From assembly GCA_043762325.1 (NCBI GenBank), contig JAYUMU010000102.1, forward strand, positions 1-26,706: 26,706 bases of DNA. Direction: 5' to 3'. The notes under the pieces were generated by a model. That model was not told the origin of the DNA and searched no databases. It saw nothing but the letters and a program-made list of their open reading frames with translations. The position numbers were made by a program, and so were the translations under genes. Below, piece by piece: positions 1-9,792 of this stretch; within the stretch, counting starts at the first letter, position 1, and each line of letters opens with the position of its first letter. The stretch is from JANXSS01 sp025356535 (GTDB lineage Bacteria; Pseudomonadota; Gammaproteobacteria; Burkholderiales; Burkholderiaceae_D).

Positions 1-1042
<1,042 letters not shown>

Positions 1043-1397
1043 GCCGGTTGCAGCGGTGCTGGCGGCGTACCGGCCTGCCATGCCGGCAGGTGTCGCCGGC
1101 CGGCCGGCCTGACCGGGATGGCGATTTGTTGTAAGGTATGGCCTTTACGGAGCCGGATACCGGGCCGGATGCCGGGCCAAATACCAGGCCATGGATCAGG
1201 CCGCCGGCCCGATGCTTTCCAACGCAGTGCAAGAACGCCCGTACTTGTGAGTAAATGTTTCCGCAGGTACTGTCAGGCCCGGTTCTACGGCACCATTGCC
1301 ACCCTGTCTCAGCAACCGCCGCCATCGAACCGCATTGATCAGCTTTTTTTCCTTCGCGCCCGCATCGGGACTGCCGCAGCCGCCATCGGCCATCGGC
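1043..1397. other. Intergenic region upstream of TonB-like gene
   Basis: A 355-base gap with no convincing gene. It holds a short hairpin (CCTGCC at 1074-1079 pairing with GGCAGG at 1085-1090) with no T-tract, the 12-base imperfect repeats described separately, and a weak sigma70-like pair TTGTGA (1245-1250), 17 bases, TACTGT (1268-1273). The promoter call is only suggestive, with four and three of six consensus matches. Confidence 0.4.
1153..1200. repeat. Four imperfect 12-bp tandem repeats, intergenic
   Basis: Four successive 12-base units, CCGGATACCGGG, CCGGATGCCGGG, CCAAATACCAGG and CCATGGATCAGG, lie head to tail. The first two differ at one base and the last two are diverged. The array sits in the gap between the HMG-CoA lyase and the TonB-like gene, and no supported gene covers it. 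Confidence 0.75.
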
Positions 1398-2297
1398 ATG
1401 CCGCACCAGCGCATTTCCCGCAGCGTCGGCCTGGTCCTGGCCGTGCTGCTGCACGTGTTGGGCATCTGGATGCTGATCGTGCGCGATCCGCTGGTGGCCA
1501 AGCCGCCGTCGGCCGGCAGCGAAAATGCGATCACCTACATCGCCCCGCTGGCCGAGGCAAGCGCGCCGCAACCGATCACCCCGCCGGTGGCGAAACCCAA
1601 GCCCAGGCCACCGGTGCCGAAGCCGCCGGTTGCCCAGCCGCGCAAGCCGAAACTGCAGCCGAAGCCACCGCTGCTGGCGCGCAGCGCACCGCCGCGCCGC
1701 ATCCCGCCGCAGCCGCCGGCGGCTGCAACCGAGCCGCTGACGCCGGCGCCCAACATTGCGCCGGCACCGGATGTGGCGGCCGCACCGGCGCCGCCGGCCG
1801 AAGATTTTTCCGCGCGCATCGACGCCGCCCGCAAGCGCCGCGCCGAAGCGCAGGCGCAGGACCCGGCACAGGCCGAGGCGGCGACCGAAACCGAGTCGCA
1901 ACGCGCCAACCGCATCGCCCGCGAAAACATCGCCTTCTCGCAACGCGGCCAGGGCGCCGCGCGCGAGGAGAACGGTGGCATCTTCGAGCTGCGCAACGTC
2001 AGCCTGCACCGGGCCGAATTCACCTTCCGCGGCTGGAATCCCAATTTCAAGCGCAACTGGCTGCAGCAGGTCGATGTCGAGCAGGGCACCGAAGTCGATA
2101 TCGAACAGGCCGTCGTGACGAAGATGATCGGCGTCATCCGCGCCAACCGCAAAGGGGAATTCATTTTCGAGTCGCGCCGGCTGGGCCGCCAGGTCACCCA
2201 GAACGCGGATCCGGCGTACGAGCCGGCGTTGCGGGCATTCCTGCTGAAGGAATTTTTCCCCAACTACACCCGTGCCGGCGCGCCCGGCGCGCGCTGA
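1398..2297 (+). CDS. Proline-rich TonB-like membrane-anchored protein
   Basis: A 299-residue protein with a TonB-type layout. It has a short cytoplasmic N-terminus and one hydrophobic segment at about residues 9-28 containing a His, as TonB N-terminal helices often do. A Pro/Lys/Ala-rich stretch at about 45-135 with many KPxPxxP-type steps could span the periplasm. A charged Arg/Glu/Ala-rich segment (about 140-190) and a globular C-terminal region (about 195-295) follow. The C-terminal part does not clearly match a TonB C-terminal domain, so a role in energy transduction is only an inference. ATG 1398 was chosen because it places the membrane helix right after a short basic N-terminus; the in-frame TTG at 1296 would add an unlikely leader. 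No good ribosome binding site is visible. No exbB, exbD or receptor gene is nearby. Confidence 0.7.
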   Translation: MPHQRISRSVGLVLAVLLHVLGIWMLIVRDPLVAKPPSAGSENAITYIAPLAEASAPQPITPPVAKPKPRPPVPKPPVAQPRKPKLQPKPPLLARSAPPRRIPPQPPAAATEPLTPAPNIAPAPDVAAAPAPPAEDFSARIDAARKRRAEAQAQDPAQAEAATETESQRANRIARENIAFSQRGQGAAREENGGIFELRNVSLHRAEFTFRGWNPNFKRNWLQQVDVEQGTEVDIEQAVVTKMIGVIRANRKGEFIFESRRLGRQVTQNADPAYEPALRAFLLKEFFPNYTRAGAPGAR

Positions 2298-2299
2298 CA

Positions 2300-2329
2300 C
2301 GGCCGGCCGCATGAACCGGCCGGTTTTTT
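2300..2329 (+). terminator. Intrinsic terminator after the TonB-like gene
   Basis: CGGCCGG (2300-2306) pairs with CCGGCCG (2316-2322) across a nine-base loop and is followed by G and six T residues (2324-2329). It lies three bases after the TGA of the TonB-like gene, and argues against a start at ATG 2311 for the next gene. Confidence 0.8.
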
Positions 2330-2355
2330 CACTACCAGGACTTTCGGGATTACGC

Positions 2356-2568
2356 ATGCAACAGGCCTTCGATCCGGACACCCACCAGGGCAGATTGCCT
2401 TCGCCCTGCATCAGCCATTGCGTCATGGACCAGGGCAGCGGCCTGTGCGAAGGCTGCCAGCGCACCATCGATGAAATCGTCGCCTGGGGCAGCGCCTGCG
2501 AGGCGCGCCGGCGCAGCATCTGGCATGCCATCCTGCTGCGCCGGCGCGACGCCGCCGGCAGCCTGTGA
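2356..2568 (+). CDS. DUF1289 family small Cys-rich protein
   Basis: A 70-residue protein whose core reads SPCISHCVMDQGSGLCEGC followed by RTIDEIVAW, the typical DUF1289 pattern with four cysteines arranged CxxxC and CxxC. The family is often called a putative Fe-S or metal-binding protein, but its function is not established. ATG 2356 was preferred over ATG 2311 because the latter lies in the loop of the preceding terminator; CAGGA lies upstream at 2336-2340 but is rather distant. Its TGA overlaps the ATG of the next gene by one base (TGATG), so the two are probably translationally coupled. Confidence 0.8.
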   Translation: MQQAFDPDTHQGRLPSPCISHCVMDQGSGLCEGCQRTIDEIVAWGSACEARRRSIWHAILLRRRDAAGSL

Positions 2569-3509
2569 TGGCGTCCCAGGCGCGGCCTGCGCCCCTCAAG
2601 CAGTTGTTGCCGCCGACGATGCAGGTCTTCGAGCGCGGCTGGCTGTCGTCCAACAACATCCTGTTCATCACGCCGGAGGCAACCGCGCTGGTCGACAGCG
2701 GCTACTGCACGCATGCAGCGCAGACGGTGGCGCTGGTGGCGCATGCGCTGGGCGGGCGGCGGCTCGACCGGCTGGTCAACACGCACCTGCATTCGGATCA
2801 TTGCGGCGGCAACGCCGCGCTGCAACAAGCGCATGCCTGCCGCACCACGATTCCGGCAGCCGAAGCCGCTGCCGTGCGCCACTGGAATGCCGACGCCCTG
2901 AGCTTTGCCGCGACCGGCCAGCAGTGCCCGCGCTTTGCCTTCGACGACACCATCGACGGCGGCGACCTGCTGCCGCTCGGTGGCCTGTCGTGGCAGGTGC
3001 TGGGCGCGCCGGGGCACGACCCGCATGCGCTGGTGCTGTATTGCGAGGAGGCGCGCATCCTCATTTCTGCCGACGCCTTGTGGGAAAACGGCTTCGGCGT
3101 GGTCTTTCCGGAACTCGACGGCGCTTCCGGTTTTGCCGAGACGCGCGCGACCCTGGAGCTGATCGCCGGGCTCGACATCGGCCTGGTCATTCCCGGGCAC
3201 GGCGCACCCTTCGTCGATGTGCAGGGCGCGCTGTCGCGGGCGCGCTCGCGCATCGATTACCTGGCTGCCGACCCGGTGCGCAATGCGCAGAATGCGGTCA
3301 AGGTGCTGCTCAAGTTCCTGCTGCTGGAGCGCCAGCAGATAGCGCTGGCGCAGGTGCCGCAGCTCTTGTCGGAGATCCGCCTGTTTCGTGAAGCAAACCG
3401 GCGCTTCCTGCAGCAGCCCGAAGACGCGCTGGCAGCCTGGGCGGTGGCGCAGTTGAAACGCGCCGGCGCGGCGCAAAGTGATGGCATCATGCTGATCAAT
3501 TTCGACTGA
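2568..3509 (+). CDS. Metallo-beta-lactamase-fold hydrolase
   Basis: A 313-residue MBL-fold protein. The hallmark metal motif THLHSDH gives His73, His75, Asp77 and His78. Further ligands are the His in GAPGHDPHALV (about 145), the Asp in ISADALW (about 165) and the His in VIPGHGAPF (about 205). The order and spacing match glyoxalase II/MBL hydrolases, which bind two metals and hydrolyse thioesters, lactones or similar bonds. The C-terminal 80 residues are helical and not diagnostic. There is no signal peptide, so it is probably cytoplasmic, and a true beta-lactamase role is unlikely. The ATG overlaps the stop of the DUF1289 gene as TGATG; GTG 2565 is a possible alternative one codon earlier. 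The substrate is unknown. Confidence 0.87.
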   Translation: MASQARPAPLKQLLPPTMQVFERGWLSSNNILFITPEATALVDSGYCTHAAQTVALVAHALGGRRLDRLVNTHLHSDHCGGNAALQQAHACRTTIPAAEAAAVRHWNADALSFAATGQQCPRFAFDDTIDGGDLLPLGGLSWQVLGAPGHDPHALVLYCEEARILISADALWENGFGVVFPELDGASGFAETRATLELIAGLDIGLVIPGHGAPFVDVQGALSRARSRIDYLAADPVRNAQNAVKVLLKFLLLERQQIALAQVPQLLSEIRLFREANRRFLQQPEDALAAWAVAQLKRAGAAQSDGIMLINFD

Positions 3510-3521
3510 CAGAGAACCCTC

Positions 3522-3566
3522 ATGACCGATACCCCGCCTGTGCCCTTGACGAACAGCGGCAGCTGA
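3522..3566 (+). CDS. 14-codon mini-ORF coupled to rarD
   Basis: ATG 3522 follows AGAGAA by five bases and opens a 14-codon frame, MTDTPPVPLTNSGS, whose TGA (3564-3566) overlaps the ATG of the RarD gene as TGATG. It may be a leader that delivers ribosomes to the next start. Alternatively it is the original N-terminus of RarD separated by a one-base frameshift, because the RarD frame just upstream of its ATG reads DEQRQL, which resembles coding sequence. The two cannot be separated from this sequence alone. Confidence 0.45.
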   Translation: MTDTPPVPLTNSGS

Positions 3567-4486
3567 TGCAACTCGGCTTGCTGTGCGCTGCGACGGCGTA
3601 TGTGCTGTGGGGCGTCTTCCCGCTGTACTTCAAGCTGCTGGCCGGCGTGCCGGCGCTGGAAATCCTGATGCACCGGATGCTCTGGTCGCTGGTGTTCCTG
3701 GCGCTGGTGCTGGGCGTGCGCGGCCAGTGGCGCTGGCTTGGCGGCGTGCTGCGCCAGCCGCGCCTGCTGGCGGGTTTCACGGCCAGCGCGCTGCTGTTGG
3801 CGGGCAACTGGTTTCTCTACATCTGGTCGGTCAATCACGACCGCGTCATCGACGCCAGCCTGGGATACTTCATCACGCCGCTGGTCAACGTCATGCTGGG
3901 TTACGTCGTGCTGGGCGAGCGGCTGCGGCGCATGCAATGGGCGGCGATTTGTCTGGCGGGCGCCGGCGTGCTCTGGCTGGCGCTGCAAAGCGGCCATCCG
4001 CCCTGGATCGGCCTGGTGCTGGCCGCCACTTTCGGCACCTATGGTCTGCTGCGCAAGACGGCCCGGCTCGGCCCGCTAGAAGGCCTGTCGCTCGAAACCC
4101 TGCTGATGTGCCCGCTGGCGCTCGGCTACCTGGCCTGGCTGACCTACGCCGGCCAGAGCACCTTCAGCACCGTGCCGGCGACGACGCGCTGGCTGCTGGC
4201 GGCGGCCGGCCCCATCACGGCGGTGCCGCTGCTGCTGTTTGCCGCCGGCGCCCGCCGCATTCCCCTGGCAACCCTGGGCCTGCTGCAGTACATCGGCCCG
4301 ACCATCACGCTGCTGCTGGGCGTGCTGCTGTATCGCGAGGCTTTCGGCGGCGCCCGCCTGGCCGGCTTCGCGGTGATCTGGAGCGCGCTGGTGATCTATT
4401 CCGCCGACGGCCTGCGCCATGCATGGCGCCAGCGCGCAATCGCCGGAAATTCGACCGATGCGCAGGTACGGATATCGACAGAGTAA
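3566..4486 (+). CDS. rarD: RarD-type EamA family transporter
   Basis: A 306-residue inner-membrane protein of the drug/metabolite transporter superfamily. It shows about ten hydrophobic helices in two EamA halves, and the RarD-specific opening AYVLWGVFPLYFKLLAGVPALEILMHR lines up well with E. coli RarD. Other family-typical pieces are WSVNHDRVIDASLGYFITPLVNV in helices 3-4 and LGLLQYIGPTITLLLGV near the end. RarD proteins are annotated as chloramphenicol-sensitivity proteins, but the transported substrate is not firmly known. The chosen ATG overlaps the stop of a mini-ORF. Compared with E. coli RarD the N-terminus is about six residues short, consistent with loss of a DEQRQL-like extension by frameshift. 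Confidence 0.9.
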   Translation: MQLGLLCAATAYVLWGVFPLYFKLLAGVPALEILMHRMLWSLVFLALVLGVRGQWRWLGGVLRQPRLLAGFTASALLLAGNWFLYIWSVNHDRVIDASLGYFITPLVNVMLGYVVLGERLRRMQWAAICLAGAGVLWLALQSGHPPWIGLVLAATFGTYGLLRKTARLGPLEGLSLETLLMCPLALGYLAWLTYAGQSTFSTVPATTRWLLAAAGPITAVPLLLFAAGARRIPLATLGLLQYIGPTITLLLGVLLYREAFGGARLAGFAVIWSALVIYSADGLRHAWRQRAIAGNSTDAQVRISTE

Positions 4487-4614
4487 AATCGACAACGCTT
4501 TACCTGGCTTCCCGATCGGTTGACCGCAGGAGCCTGTCCGAACGCAATGCTGTTGCTGGATTTTTAATCGCGGGCGCAAGCTCAAAACACGATTGACCTT
4601 AAGAGGAAAAGACA

Positions 4615-4956
4615 ATGAAACTGATCAAATCGCTGGTCGTGGCATCGGGCCTGCTGCTGTTGCTGACAGGCGCCGTGCAAGCCAAGGATGAGCCCAAGAC
4701 CGCTGCCCCCGCTGCTGCTGCTGCTGCACCGGCAGCCCCGGCAAAAGCCAAGGCCGCCGCGCCGATGGACATCAACACGGCCACTGCAAAACAGCTGGCA
4801 AGCCTGCCCAAGATCGGCGAGGCGCGTGCGGCCGCCATCATCAAGGGCCGGCCCTACAAGGCCAAGGATGAACTGGTCGACAAGAAGATCCTGAGCGACG
4901 ACGTCTATGCGGCGGTCAAGGAGCTGATCATCGCCAAGCAGCCGGCCAAGAAGTAA
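4615..4956 (+). CDS. ComEA-like helix-hairpin-helix DNA-binding protein
   Basis: A 113-residue exported protein. A signal peptide covers residues 1-23 (basic start, Leu-rich core, AVQA before KDE), followed by an Ala/Pro linker (about 30-50) and one helix-hairpin-helix region beginning MDINTATAKQLASLPKIGEA (about 51-70). This is the pattern of short proteobacterial ComEA proteins, which bind double-stranded DNA in the periplasm during natural transformation. Other short exported HhH proteins look the same, and no competence gene is adjacent, so a role in uptake is inference. A good ribosome binding site, AGAGGAAAAG, precedes ATG 4615. The linker contains five GCT codons in a row at 4711-4725. 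Confidence 0.85.
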   Translation: MKLIKSLVVASGLLLLLTGAVQAKDEPKTAAPAAAAAAPAAPAKAKAAAPMDINTATAKQLASLPKIGEARAAAIIKGRPYKAKDELVDKKILSDDVYAAVKELIIAKQPAKK

Positions 4957-4995
4957 GCCGCGCGATACGGCGCCGCCGTCCTGGCGCCATGCAAT

Positions 4996-5037
4996 GCAAA
5001 AGCCGGCTGTTTCGGGAAACTGACAGCCGGCTTTTGC
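4996..5037. terminator. Bidirectional terminator between convergent genes
   Basis: A perfect 15-bp stem: GCAAAAGCCGGCTGT (4996-5010) pairs with ACAGCCGGCTTTTGC (5023-5037) across a 12-base loop. The AAAA/TTTT tracts inside the arms would give a U-rich 3' side in either direction. It sits between the ComEA-like gene (+) and the histidine kinase gene (-), which converge here. Confidence 0.85.
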
Positions 5038-5100
5038 GTTTGCCTGCCGCTCCGATCCGCACGAGTGCGATGCCGCAACGCCGGTGCCGCGACGACCGTT

Positions 5101-6591
5101 TCAGGGCGCCGGTTTTTTCTCGCCGGCCGGCTTGACCGGCAGGCGCACCACCGCTTCGAGTCCGCCTTGCGGATGATTCGACAGGTGCAGGCTGCCGCCG
5201 TGGTTTTCGGCGATGTTGCGGGCAATCGTCAGGCCCAGGCCGGTGCCGCCGGTGTCGCGCGAGCGCGAGGTTTCCAGCCTGAAAAAAGGATCGAAGACGG
5301 CGTCGAGCATATCGGCCGGTATGCCGGCGCCGCCGTCGCGGATGCGGATGACGATGGCGTCGTCTTCATGCGACAGCGCGACGCTGGCATGACGGCCGTA
5401 TTTGACCGCATTGTCGAGCAGGTTGGTCAGGCAGCGCCGCAGTGCATGCGGCTGGGCTGTGAGCGAGATGCGGGTGCGGCCCTCGCAGGTCACGGCCTGC
5501 CCGGCGTCGGCCGCGTCGGCACAGGCCGAATCGATCAGCGAATCGATGTCGAGCAGCTGCATCGGTTCCGACGAATCCATGGTGCGCGCCAGATCGAGTC
5601 CTTCGCGCACCATCACCTGCATGCCGGCCAGGTCTTCGACCAGCTTGTCGCGCAGGATCGGATCGGCGACCTTTTCCAGGCGCAGGCGCAGGCGCGTGAG
5701 CGGTGTCTGCAGGTCATGCGTGATGGCCGCCAGCATGTGGGTGCGATGCTGAATCTGGCGCCGGATGCGCGCCTGCATCGCATTGAAGGCAGCCGCTGCC
5801 CGGCGGATCTCGGTCGGGCCGGTGACCGGCAGCGGCGCGCGGTCGATGTCGGCGCCGAGTTCGCCGGCGGCGCGCGCGAGCTGGCCGATCGGACGCGCCG
5901 TCATGCGCGCAACGAGATACGCCAGCAGGGCAATGAACAGCAGGAACAGGCCGAGGTAGGGCGGCGCATACAGGCCGATGCCGCGGCTCAGGTGGGCGCT
6001 GTTGCGGTTGAGCGAGGAATGCAGTTTCAGGCGCAGCAGTTCGCCATCGTGCAGGCTCACGTAAATCGTCTGGCAGTCGTCGAAGCGTTTTGGCGTGAAG
6101 TCGATCAGGTCGGTCGAGCGCGGCGTGCAGCCGGGTGCGCGCTGGGCGCCGACCTGGCGGTTGCCGCCCAGGCGCGACTTGAGCAGCGCCTGCAGCGGCA
6201 GGTTGTTGGCTTCGGCCCGCCCGACCTGCGCCAGCAGCACCGGGTCGACGAACTTCGCATCGACACCGAAGCTTGCCGCCGCCTGCAGGATCACCGGGCG
6301 CACGGCGGCGTCGACGCGCTCCAGCGCCAGCACCAGCTGCTCGACGCGCTCGGCCGTGTGCAGGTCGCGCATCTCCTCGATTGCCTGCTTGCGGTCGCTG
6401 GCGGCAAGCCAGGTGGTGACGACGGTGGCCAGGATGATGCCGCCCAAAATCATCAGGAACACCCGGTTGGCGATCGAGCCGGTGCGCAGGCCGGCAAGCG
6501 CATCGACATGCCAGCCGCGCTCGGCGGTCGCCGTCACCGCCGTTGCCGGCGCCGCTGCGCTCGAAGCCGGGATGGCGTGCCGGCTGCTCAT
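5101..6591 (-). CDS. EnvZ-like sensor histidine kinase
   Basis: A 496-residue two-component sensor. Membrane helices are at about residues 43-62 and 212-229, enclosing a roughly 150-residue periplasmic sensor with two cysteines (155 and 173) that might form a disulfide. A HAMP domain (about 230-281) leads to the dimerisation box AAITHDLQTPLTR with phospho-acceptor His292. The ATPase domain has N-box LLDNAVKYG (Asn394), G1 RDGGAGIP (418-425), F-box DPFFRLE (434-440) and G2 GGTGLGL (448-454). All catalytic motifs are intact. Its ATG overlaps the stop of the response regulator gene by four bases (ATGA), so the two are coupled. The 40-residue N-terminal cytoplasmic extension is Ala/Thr-rich. The stimulus is unknown. 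Confidence 0.93.
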   Translation of the reverse strand: MSSRHAIPASSAAAPATAVTATAERGWHVDALAGLRTGSIANRVFLMILGGIILATVVTTWLAASDRKQAIEEMRDLHTAERVEQLVLALERVDAAVRPVILQAAASFGVDAKFVDPVLLAQVGRAEANNLPLQALLKSRLGGNRQVGAQRAPGCTPRSTDLIDFTPKRFDDCQTIYVSLHDGELLRLKLHSSLNRNSAHLSRGIGLYAPPYLGLFLLFIALLAYLVARMTARPIGQLARAAGELGADIDRAPLPVTGPTEIRRAAAAFNAMQARIRRQIQHRTHMLAAITHDLQTPLTRLRLRLEKVADPILRDKLVEDLAGMQVMVREGLDLARTMDSSEPMQLLDIDSLIDSACADAADAGQAVTCEGRTRISLTAQPHALRRCLTNLLDNAVKYGRHASVALSHEDDAIVIRIRDGGAGIPADMLDAVFDPFFRLETSRSRDTGGTGLGLTIARNIAENHGGSLHLSNHPQGGLEAVVRLPVKPAGEKKPAP

Positions 6592-7328
6592 GCCGGCTTG
6601 TAGGCCACGTTGACCGCCGTGGCCAGCACATAACCTTCATTGCGCACCGTCTTGACGATCTTCGGCGTGCGGGCGTCGTCGCCCAGTTTCTGGCGCAGGC
6701 GGCTGATCTGGATATCGATGGACCGGTCGAAGGGATCGGCTTCGCGGCCCTGGGTCAGCTCCAGCAGCTGGTCGCGGTTGAGAACCCGGTTCGGATGCTC
6801 CAGGAAGACCTTGAGCATGCGAAACTCCGCACCCGACAGCGCCACCACCACGCCCTGGTCGGAGAGCAGGTGGCGCGCGATCAGGTCCAGCGTCCAGCTG
6901 CCGAACTGCATGAACTGCGCCTCCGAGGCGGCCATGTTCGGCGGCAGCGCATGGGTGCGACGCAGCACGCTGCGGATGCGGGCAAACAGTTCGCGCGGCT
7001 CGAACGGCTTTGCCAGGTAATCGTCGGCGCCCATCTCGAGCCCGAGAATCCGGTCGAGCGGCTCGCCGCGTGCCGTCAGCATGATCACCGGTATGCTGGC
7101 ATGCACCGCATGGGCGCGCAGGTTGCGGCACAGCGTCAGGCCGTCCTCGCCGGGCAGCGTCAGGTCGAGCACGACCAGGTCGATGCGCGACTCGTCGAGC
7201 ACCCGCCGCATGTCGACGCCGTTGATGGCGGTAAGCGTACGAAAACCGTTGGCATCGAGATAATCGGCCAGCAGCTGGCGGATCTCGCGATCGTCGTCGA
7301 CCACCAGAATTGTGGGCAGGGTATCCAT
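6588..7328 (-). CDS. OmpR-family response regulator
   Basis: A 246-residue transcription regulator with a receiver domain (about 1-120) and a winged-helix trans-act domain (about 145-240). Receiver residues are the acidic cluster VVDDDRE (Asp11-13), phospho-acceptor Asp55 in VVLDLTLP, Thr85 in MLTAR and Lys107 in YLAKPFEP. The C-terminal part contains LSGAEFRMLKVFLEHPNRVLNRDQLLE and ends with VRNEGYVLA, diagnostic of the OmpR/PhoB class. It is the first gene of the operon with the EnvZ-like kinase. ATG 7328 was preferred over ATG 7349 because receivers usually begin a few residues before ILVVDDD; neither start has a strong ribosome binding site. The regulon cannot be inferred. Confidence 0.93.
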   Translation of the reverse strand: MDTLPTILVVDDDREIRQLLADYLDANGFRTLTAINGVDMRRVLDESRIDLVVLDLTLPGEDGLTLCRNLRAHAVHASIPVIMLTARGEPLDRILGLEMGADDYLAKPFEPRELFARIRSVLRRTHALPPNMAASEAQFMQFGSWTLDLIARHLLSDQGVVVALSGAEFRMLKVFLEHPNRVLNRDQLLELTQGREADPFDRSIDIQISRLRQKLGDDARTPKIVKTVRNEGYVLATAVNVAYKPA

Positions 7329-7368
7329 GTGCCTATTATCGCAACACATCGGCCGGCGCCGTGACGCA

Positions 7369-7374
7369 ATTGTA
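7369..7374 (-). promoter_or_regulatory. Candidate -10 box for the two-component operon
   Basis: On the minus strand the sequence reads TACAAT, five of six matches to TATAAT, inside the only AT-rich stretch (7369-7388) of the 277-base divergent gap between the response regulator and ettA. It lies about 40 bases upstream of ATG 7328. No convincing -35 box is at the right distance, so the call is tentative. The rest of the gap (to 7605) carries two adjacent 10-base copies of a CATCAAGCC-containing unit at 7456-7475 and no other clear signal. Confidence 0.35.
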
Positions 7375-7605
7375 TTTTTTTATATCTGCCCGCCCTTGAA
7401 GACATGGAACGATACAAACGCTGCACCCCACCGGCTGCACGGAGCGCCTCCGGCCGCATCAAGCCACATCAAGCCGGCGTCGAGGCACGGCAACGCGCCG
7501 GCGCCGGCATCGGTTATCCTTGCAGTCCTCGGGCCGACGCTGCGACGATTTTGCGCCGCCGGCTTTTACTTCCCGACTTTTACAAAATCAATCAACCGGT
7601 CCGCC

Positions 7606-9273
<1,668 letters not shown>

Positions 9274-9383
9274 CGCCGACGGTCTGAAGCGGGCCGATCG
9301 AACCCGGCCGGATGTTTCAAAATTTGTCTTTAGGCAACTAAATTTCACACTTGCCAAAAAGAATTTACTAGACTTGCTCTGTG

Positions 9384-9416
9384 GCAGGATCGGGCCGGAA
9401 GCAGGCCCGATCCTGC
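9384..9416. promoter_or_regulatory. Perfect 13-bp inverted repeat before the 89-residue gene
   Basis: GCAGGATCGGGCC (9384-9396) pairs perfectly with GGCCCGATCCTGC (9404-9416) across a seven-base loop. It is followed by TTCGAATG, not a T-tract, so it is not a standard intrinsic terminator for ettA. It lies between an AT-rich block (9311-9380, likely promoter region, including TTGCCA at 9351) and the start of the small gene at 9513, so it may sit in the 5' leader of that gene. An upstream GGCAA (9333-9337) and TTGCC (9351-9355) form a second, shorter inverted repeat. Confidence 0.6.
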
Positions 9417-9512
9417 TTCGAATGTGCTGAAGAAAACCAGCCATGGCGGCGCCCGTTGCAAGGCGGCTGCGATGGTGCTGATTGCGGTTTCATTTCATCC
9501 GGGAGCATGGTC

Positions 9513-9782
9513 ATGGACCAACAAAAACAGAATGCCATCGAACAGTGGGGACCTTCAAAACAGATTTTGCGCGGCGACAGGCACAGCGCGGCAGTCGTCA
9601 AAAAAGGCATCACGCTGCAGCAGATCCACGGCACCCGCTATGCCGCAGAATTCCTGAAGGAAAAAGAGATCGATATCGAGGTCATCATGCGCGTGCTGCA
9701 GAACATGTCCGACCAGCGCCGCCATGACGATTTCGTCGAAGTCATCCAGGGCGACAGCGCCAACGTCTCCACGCCTGCCTGA
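9513..9782 (+). CDS. Hypothetical 89-residue protein
   Basis: I do not recognise this protein. It begins MDQQKQNAIEQWGPSKQ, is soluble, and has no signal peptide, membrane helix or cysteine. The middle, KKGITLQQIHGTRYAAEFLKEKEI followed by DIEVIMRVL, looks helical with alternating charge, and the C-terminal 15 residues are probably disordered. The reading frame is supported by a good ribosome binding site, GGGAG at 9501-9505, seven bases before ATG 9513 (a second ATG at 9507 is less well spaced), and by typical codon use. It is preceded by an AT-rich region and a perfect hairpin, and followed ten bases after its stop by the likely start of an MFS transporter gene, suggesting co-transcription. 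Confidence 0.75.
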   Translation: MDQQKQNAIEQWGPSKQILRGDRHSAAVVKKGITLQQIHGTRYAAEFLKEKEIDIEVIMRVLQNMSDQRRHDDFVEVIQGDSANVSTPA

Positions 9783-9792
9783 AAACCGGCAG

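Noticed and set aside
5065..6603. 512-codon open frame opposite the histidine kinase
   Set aside because: The kinase on the other strand has every catalytic motif; this frame has only low-complexity Arg/Ala/Gln sequence.
9724..9792. ATG 9724 as start of the MFS transporter
   Set aside because: It overlaps the upstream gene by 59 bases, and its codons (TCA, AGG, ACA, TCT) are unlike the rest of the gene.
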